Shown here: positions 14,443 through 17,609 of the stretch, in pieces
Position numbering within the stretch: the stretch's first letter is position 1
How the letters are laid out: each line of letters starts with the position of its first letter
Assembly: GCA_021848765.1 (NCBI GenBank)
Contig: JAJZTU010000036.1
Location: 1 to 17,609, forward strand
DNA from: Bacillota bacterium
Lineage (GTDB): Bacteria; Bacillota; GCA-003054495; Carboxydocellales; JAJZTU01
Length of the DNA: 17,609 nt
Reading direction: 5' to 3'
Notes under the pieces: generated by a model
Told to the model about the DNA's origin: nothing
Seen by the model: only the letters and a program-made list of their open reading frames with translations
Database searches by the model: none
Program-made: the position numbers and the translations under genes

Positions 14443-15131
14443 GATGTCGGCACCTCAAACTTATAACCAACACCCCAAACTGTTTGGATAAAAAATGGTG
14501 CCTCAGGGATAGATTCAAGTTTTCTTCTTAGTCTTTTTATCGTACTGTCAATGGCCCGGGTATCTCCCAGGTAATCAAAACCCCAGACTTTCTGGATAAG
14601 TTGCTCACGGCTAAACACTATACCGGGGTTGCTGGCAAATAGCCACAATATTTCAAACTCCTTTGGCGTAAGTTCTATGTCTTGATCCTTTATTGTTACT
14701 CGATGAGTTAAGTTGTTAATGATAATTCCAGGATACTCAATTACTTGAGAGTTTGGTTCCTTGTTCCCTTTGAAGCGCCTTAAAACAGCCTTGGCCCTGG
14801 CTAGTAATTCTCTAGGGTTAAAAGGTTTAGTAACATAATCGTCTGCCCCAAGTTCCAGACCAAGGATCTTATCGAGGTCCTCACCTTTGGCAGTTAACAT
14901 AATGATCGGGGTATCCCTTGTTTGCCTCATTTGACGACAAACGTCCCACCCACTAAGCCCAGGCAGCATGATATCCAAGATCACCAAATCAAATTGACCC
15001 TGCTTAAATTTAGTTAGGGCAGCTTGTCCATCATAGGCAATGGTTATGTCATACTCCTCACTAAAATAGGTTCTGACTAGCTCACAGATATGTTCTTCAT
15101 CATCGACAACGAGAACTCTATTTCTGTTCAT
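14439..15131 (-). CDS. OmpR/PhoB-family response regulator
   Basis: The product has 230 residues. The ATG at 15131 has GGAGGG six bases upstream; a longer frame to 15158 lacks this. Receiver domain (about 1-118) with the acidic pocket VVDDEE, phosphoacceptor Asp in LVILDIMLPG (about D52), Thr in IIMLTAKG and Lys in YVTKPFNPRE. DNA-binding winged helix (about 130-228) with ELTPKEFEIL, REQLIQKVWG, GDTRAIDSTIKRLRRKLE and TVWGVGYKFE. It is phosphorylated by the kinase that overlaps its end and then controls transcription; targets are unknown. The 105 bases upstream separate it from the ArsR gene, without a clear promoter or terminator seen, so it may share the ArsR transcript or have its own promoter. 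Confidence 0.94.
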   Translation of the reverse strand: MNRNRVLVVDDEEHICELVRTYFSEEYDITIAYDGQAALTKFKQGQFDLVILDIMLPGLSGWDVCRQMRQTRDTPIIMLTAKGEDLDKILGLELGADDYVTKPFNPRELLARAKAVLRRFKGNKEPNSQVIEYPGIIINNLTHRVTIKDQDIELTPKEFEILWLFASNPGIVFSREQLIQKVWGFDYLGDTRAIDSTIKRLRRKLESIPEAPFFIQTVWGVGYKFEVPTS

Positions 15132-15236
15132 CAATATCCCTCCACTGCTGACTAGCACTGGGAGTCCAGGATGATTATCGGCTCCTATAAGGGCAGTTCG
15201 ATATCCAACCAGAGCAAAATTGTAACCTTCTTTTAC

Positions 15237-15605
15237 CTAACCATTATGCTGTACGTGTTCTAACCCCTCGCGGAAAAGATTAATAATATGAGCGTCATCA
15301 AGGGAATAATAGACCATTTTACCTTCTTTGCGGAACTTCACCAGCTTAAGGTTTCTTAAAATGCGCAGTTGGTGGGAAACCGACGACTGGGTCATCTCCA
15401 ATACCGCAGCCAAGTCACAAACACAAAGCTCCTGTAGCGACAAAGCCTGAATAATACTAATCCTGGTCGGGTCTCCCATTGTCTTAAAAGTTTCCGCCAG
15501 GCGAAATACCTTGTCTAAAGGAAGTAGTTGTTTTTTTACCTGTTGTACTGCTTCCTCGTTAAAACAAAAAACTTCACAGGTATCTTGTTTGGGCCGCCTC
15601 GCCAA
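15237..15605 (-). CDS. ArsR/SmtB-family metal-sensing repressor (CadC-like)
   Basis: The product has 122 residues; a winged-helix repressor that releases DNA on metal binding. The start is TTG at 15605 with GGAGGG seven bases before it. Metal ligands of CadC type can be seen: N-terminal C10 and C14, and C61/C63 in ELCVCDLA, the alpha-3N set for Cd/Pb/Zn. A possible alpha-5 set is D104, H106, H117 and H120 at the C-terminus. The recognition helix reads TQSSVSHQLRILRNLKLV, followed by the wing KEGKMVYYSL. The promoter and a palindromic operator lie just upstream, so it likely represses itself; the Zn/Cd ATPase at 16480 is a plausible second target but its promoter is outside the window. Confidence 0.92.
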   Translation of the reverse strand: MARRPKQDTCEVFCFNEEAVQQVKKQLLPLDKVFRLAETFKTMGDPTRISIIQALSLQELCVCDLAAVLEMTQSSVSHQLRILRNLKLVKFRKEGKMVYYSLDDAHIINLFREGLEHVQHNG

Positions 15606-15624
15606 GAGATTCCCTCCTTTTTTA

Positions 15625-15648
15625 AATAGTTTGAAAAACTATTCATAT
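15625..15648. promoter_or_regulatory. Probable ArsR/SmtB operator
   Basis: On the minus strand, AATAGTTT-TTC-AAACTATT is a perfect 8-base inverted repeat with a 3-base centre. Overlapping it, CATATGAATAGTTTTTCA holds TGAA-N6-TTCA, the same pattern as the SmtB operator TGAACAGTTATTCA. It lies between the -10 box and the ribosome site of the ArsR gene, where bound repressor would block transcription. Confidence 0.7.
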
Positions 15649-15658
15649 GTTCACTTTT

Positions 15659-15687
15659 ATTATGTATTTAATATACTCTTATGTCAA
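15659..15687 (-). promoter_or_regulatory. Sigma-A-type promoter of the ArsR gene
   Basis: A perfect -35 TTGACA (15682-15687) and a -10 CATAAT (15659-15664, one mismatch) are 17 bases apart, the ideal spacing. The ArsR TTG start is about 55 bases downstream with the operator between. Confidence 0.85.
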
Positions 15688-15724
15688 CTGACTTTCCTGT
15701 CGTTAATTATTTCTTTGTTTTCTG

Positions 15725-15814
15725 CTAACGTAGATACCTTTCAGGATTACGGAAAGCACCGTTGCTCATAACTTCAAAATGCAGGTTTGATCCTGTAGTG
15801 CGGCCGGTGGTAAA
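15725..15814 (-). pseudogene. Relic of an M23 (LytM-type) peptidase C-terminus
   Basis: The minus strand reads FTTGRTTGSNLHFEV then MSNGAFRNPERYLR and a stop. This matches the C-terminal end of M23 zinc peptidases, which cut peptidoglycan peptides: usually STGRSTGPHLHFEV...G...NPxxYL. The first His of the HLH zinc motif is replaced by Asn here. Upstream similarity fades within about 10 codons and a stop (TAG) in the same frame follows soon, so the rest of the gene is gone. It has no start or ribosome site of its own and lies immediately upstream of the ArsR promoter. The surrounding 15815-15881 holds nothing else I can name. Confidence 0.65.
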
Positions 15815-15881
15815 TCTTATGATGCTAGAGTAACACTAGCGAAGAAAGCCGCTACAGAATTCTTGGGCAAATAACATACAT

Positions 15882-15914
15882 AAATCCCTCTAATAAACTA
15901 CACAAGAGGGATTT
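15882..15914. terminator. Hairpin terminator after the zinc-ribbon gene
   Basis: A 10-base-pair stem AAATCCCTCT/AGAGGGATTT with a 13-base loop lies 20 bases after the zinc-ribbon stop. T tracts are short on both strands (ATTTATG on minus, ATTTTGC on plus), so strength is uncertain. Confidence 0.6.
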
Positions 15915-15933
15915 TGCATAGGATCCTGATATT

Positions 15934-16257
15934 TTATTCGAACTTGCGATTCTCGAATTTTAACCCACATTCAGGACAGTACTTAGCCGTAGCTTCAATT
16001 TTAGAATTACAACTAGGACATTGACTCTTTAGTCTTTTTCCGCAGTTAAAGCAAAAATTACTTGTAAGTTTGTTTTGTGCTGAGCAATAAGAGCACTGTA
16101 ACGTTTCTTCCGGTTCCTTTCTTTGCATAGGCCCAGGTTCCCGATAATATGGCTCATAGCAATCACTATGGTGACCTCTATGGTGACCGCCATGGTGTTT
16201 AGAATATTGTTTACCGTGATGACCCAAAAAGATTTTTAATAAATCATCCAAACCCAT
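15934..16257 (-). CDS. His-rich double zinc-ribbon protein
   Basis: The product has 107 residues and no membrane segment. The N-terminal half is His-rich (HHGKQYSKHHGGHHRGHHSD, about 13-32). The C-terminal half carries two Cys4 knuckle pairs: CSYC...CFNC and CPSC...CPEC, so two zinc ribbons. GGAGGG six bases before the ATG supports the start. Proteins of this type are usually annotated only as zinc-ribbon proteins. Lying between a Zn/Cd ATPase and a metal-sensing repressor, it might buffer or deliver metal; this is inferred from composition and place. The ribbons could instead bind nucleic acid or protein. Confidence 0.85.
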   Translation of the reverse strand: MGLDDLLKIFLGHHGKQYSKHHGGHHRGHHSDCYEPYYREPGPMQRKEPEETLQCSYCSAQNKLTSNFCFNCGKRLKSQCPSCNSKIEATAKYCPECGLKFENRKFE

Positions 16258-16417
16258 TATTATCCCTCCTGTAAAATAGTCTAAATAGCGTGTACAGCAG
16301 TAAAGCTAATGTCAAAAAAACAGGAACTAAAATTCGTTCTTGGGTAATTGATCGGTAAAAGCAACCTGATCCACTACTAAAACAGCCTGATTGAAAAAAC
16401 GATAGAAGGCAAAACAT
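16244..16417 (-). CDS. Doubtful small membrane ORF
   Basis: From ATG 16417 the 57-codon frame has a Cys/Ser-rich start (FFQSGCFSSGSGCFYRS) and one strong membrane helix (VPVFLTLALLLYTLF) followed by basic residues. It overlaps the zinc-ribbon start by 14 bases. Against it: the GGGAG before the ATG is only 2 bases away, and the start lies inside the hairpin that ends the ATPase transcript. No family recognised. Confidence 0.3.
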   Translation of the reverse strand: MFCLLSFFQSGCFSSGSGCFYRSITQERILVPVFLTLALLLYTLFRLFYRRDNNGFG

Positions 16418-16451
16418 GGCTCCCAACTATATGCAGTTGAAAGCCATGTTT
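16412..16451 (-). terminator. Terminator after the P-type ATPase gene
   Basis: Outer arms AAACATGGCT/AGCCATGTTT form a 10-base-pair stem and inner arms AACT/AGTT extend it across a GCATAT-type tip. On the minus strand it is followed by TTGCC, extending the arm's own TTT into a short T run, and lies about 30 bases after the ATPase stop. Position fits a terminator. Confidence 0.65.
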
Positions 16452-16479
16452 GTCAGTATTGCCCAAAACCATTAGCTTT

Positions 16480-17609
16480 TTACTCTGTCACTTTGAACAA
16501 TCGCATTCCATTAGCGATAACCAACAGAGCGGCCCCGGTATCAGCAAACACTGCCATCCAAAGGTTGGCCATACCCAGGAAAGTGAGTACCAAAAATATT
16601 GCTTTCACAATTAGGGAGAAAGCGATATTCTCTTTAATTACCCGCAAGGCTTTACGGCTCAACTTCATAGCGTAAGGTAGTTTAGACAGGTCATCCGCCA
16701 TCAGCGCAATATCTGCTGTTTCCAGTGCCGTATCCGTACCGGCGCCACCCATAGCAATACCTACAGTAGCCGAAGCCAGGGCTGGGGCATCATTAACCCC
16801 GTCTCCCACCATACCTACTTTACCATGCTGGCCCAAAAGATCTTTAACTACATTTAATTTATCCTCCGGCAGTAGTTCGGCCCGGAACTCATCTACCCCA
16901 ACTTTTTCGGAAATAGCCTGGGCAGTCCCCCTGTTATCGCCGGTAAGCATAATTACCTTGTTAATACCTTCTTCTTTCAGTTTCTGCACGGCTTTGATAC
17001 TGGTTTCTCTAACCACGTCTGCAACTGCCACCAGCCCGTAAAGTTCCTGGGCATCTCCCACCAGCATGACGGTTTTGCCTTCTTTTTGCAGCCTGTCAAT
17101 TTTAGCAGCCTGTGTTTGGAAATTAACTCCTAATTCTTCAAATAGCCTGGGGTTACCAATATAAAAAGCTTTTCCGTCGATAGCAGTCTTAGCCCCTTTA
17201 CCGGTAATCGATTCAAAGTCATAACCTTCTCGAATTTGAATATTCTTATCCTTAACATACCTTAAAATTGCATCAGCCAGGGGATGCTGGGATCTGGTTT
17301 CAATTACAGCGGCGATTTCAATAATTTCTTCAGGCTTTCGATTTCCCACAGGGACAATATCGGTAACCTCCGGCCGTCCGGTAGTCAAAGTTCCTGTTTT
17401 GTCAAAAGCAATAGCATTCAAGGCTCCGGCCGCCTCCAGGTAGGCCCCGCCTTTGATGAGAACCCCTTTCTTAGCTGCACTGCCAATAGCAGCCACAATA
17501 GATACGGGTGTAGAAATAACCAGTGCGCAGGGACAGGCGATAACCAACAGGATTAAGGCCTTTTTGAACCATGGAACAAAGGGCGCCCCAAAGACCAGGG
17601 ATGGTAATA
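16480..17609 (-). CDS. cadA: CadA/ZntA-type Zn/Cd-exporting P1B ATPase (3' part)
   Basis: The visible 375 residues are the C-terminal half of a metal P-type ATPase of about 700 residues; the 5' part is beyond the right edge, and the frame is open to the last bases, so the TTG at 17547 is not the start. Counting from the edge: CPC metal-transport motif (25-27, in VIACPCALVISTP), phosphorylation site DKTGTLT (D69), HP motif SQHPL (108-109), MLTGDN, hinge GDGVNDAPALA (268-278), and final membrane pair with FADTGAALLVIANGMRL (D356), the Asp typical of Zn/Cd/Pb pumps. It exports divalent heavy metals from the cytoplasm. All catalytic motifs in view are intact. Metal-binding N-terminus not visible. 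Confidence 0.93.
   Translation of the reverse strand, partial: LPSLVFGAPFVPWFKKALILLVIACPCALVISTPVSIVAAIGSAAKKGVLIKGGAYLEAAGALNAIAFDKTGTLTTGRPEVTDIVPVGNRKPEEIIEIAAVIETRSQHPLADAILRYVKDKNIQIREGYDFESITGKGAKTAIDGKAFYIGNPRLFEELGVNFQTQAAKIDRLQKEGKTVMLVGDAQELYGLVAVADVVRETSIKAVQKLKEEGINKVIMLTGDNRGTAQAISEKVGVDEFRAELLPEDKLNVVKDLLGQHGKVGMVGDGVNDAPALASATVGIAMGGAGTDTALETADIALMADDLSKLPYAMKLSRKALRVIKENIAFSLIVKAIFLVLTFLGMANLWMAVFADTGAALLVIANGMRLFKVTE

Noticed and set aside
17284..17556. Plus-strand frame of 90 codons at the right end
   Set aside because: Antisense to the P-type ATPase motifs (CPC, DKTGT); no ribosome site.
1..17609. CRISPR arrays, tRNA or rRNA genes
   Set aside because: No regularly spaced repeats, no cloverleaf or conserved rRNA stretches were seen in either strand on reading.

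Overview
The window looks like a Clostridia-type Firmicute, perhaps of the Peptococcaceae or Thermincola kind. This is inferred from AGGAGG-type ribosome sites with frequent GTG/TTG starts, a System I (Ccm) cytochrome c maturation operon, a bacterial XPB helicase pair and an IS200/IS605-type tnpB element. I cannot name the species. Every protein gene recognised is on the minus strand except one HD-GYP gene at 4717-5853.

Left end (1-572): the 5' part of a tnpB gene and the left end of its element sit inside the start of a family III (CaiB/BaiF) CoA-transferase gene, which is cut after about 40 codons next to a TTTAC motif. Next, 573-4384 holds a two-gene unit: an XPB/ERCC3-type helicase, followed by a partner protein with an XPB-N-terminal-like region and a C-terminal WYL-like domain. 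The helicase is re-started here at a GTG with a good ribosome site. Then comes a GAF/HD-GYP cyclic-di-GMP phosphodiesterase on the plus strand, with a hairpin after it.

Middle (5895-12005): a leftward cytochrome c maturation operon. In order of transcription it holds a signal-peptide/membrane protein of unknown function, a CcmE-like protein, ccmF, ccmH, a short ccmI, a chimeric ccmE'-'ccmA gene, ccmB, ccmC and a 43-codon ccmD. The chimera joins the front of a CcmE to the back of the CcmA ATPase. It lacks Walker A, the ABC signature and Walker B, and also the haem-binding end of CcmE. The remaining CcmE-like protein has no HxxxY or CxxxY motif. As it stands, the window encodes no complete CcmA and no canonical CcmE, so this operon is probably damaged unless copies exist elsewhere or the join is an assembly error.

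Right part (12107-17609): two tandem YnfA/UPF0060 membrane proteins, a small ORF overlapping the first of them, an OmpR-type two-component pair, an ArsR/SmtB repressor with a clear promoter and operator, a relic of an M23 peptidase, a His-rich double zinc-ribbon protein, a doubtful small membrane ORF, and the 3' part of a CadA/ZntA-type Zn/Cd P-type ATPase that runs off the right end. The ArsR repressor, the His/Cys-rich protein and the ATPase suggest a heavy-metal resistance neighbourhood; their regulatory links are inferred from content and position.
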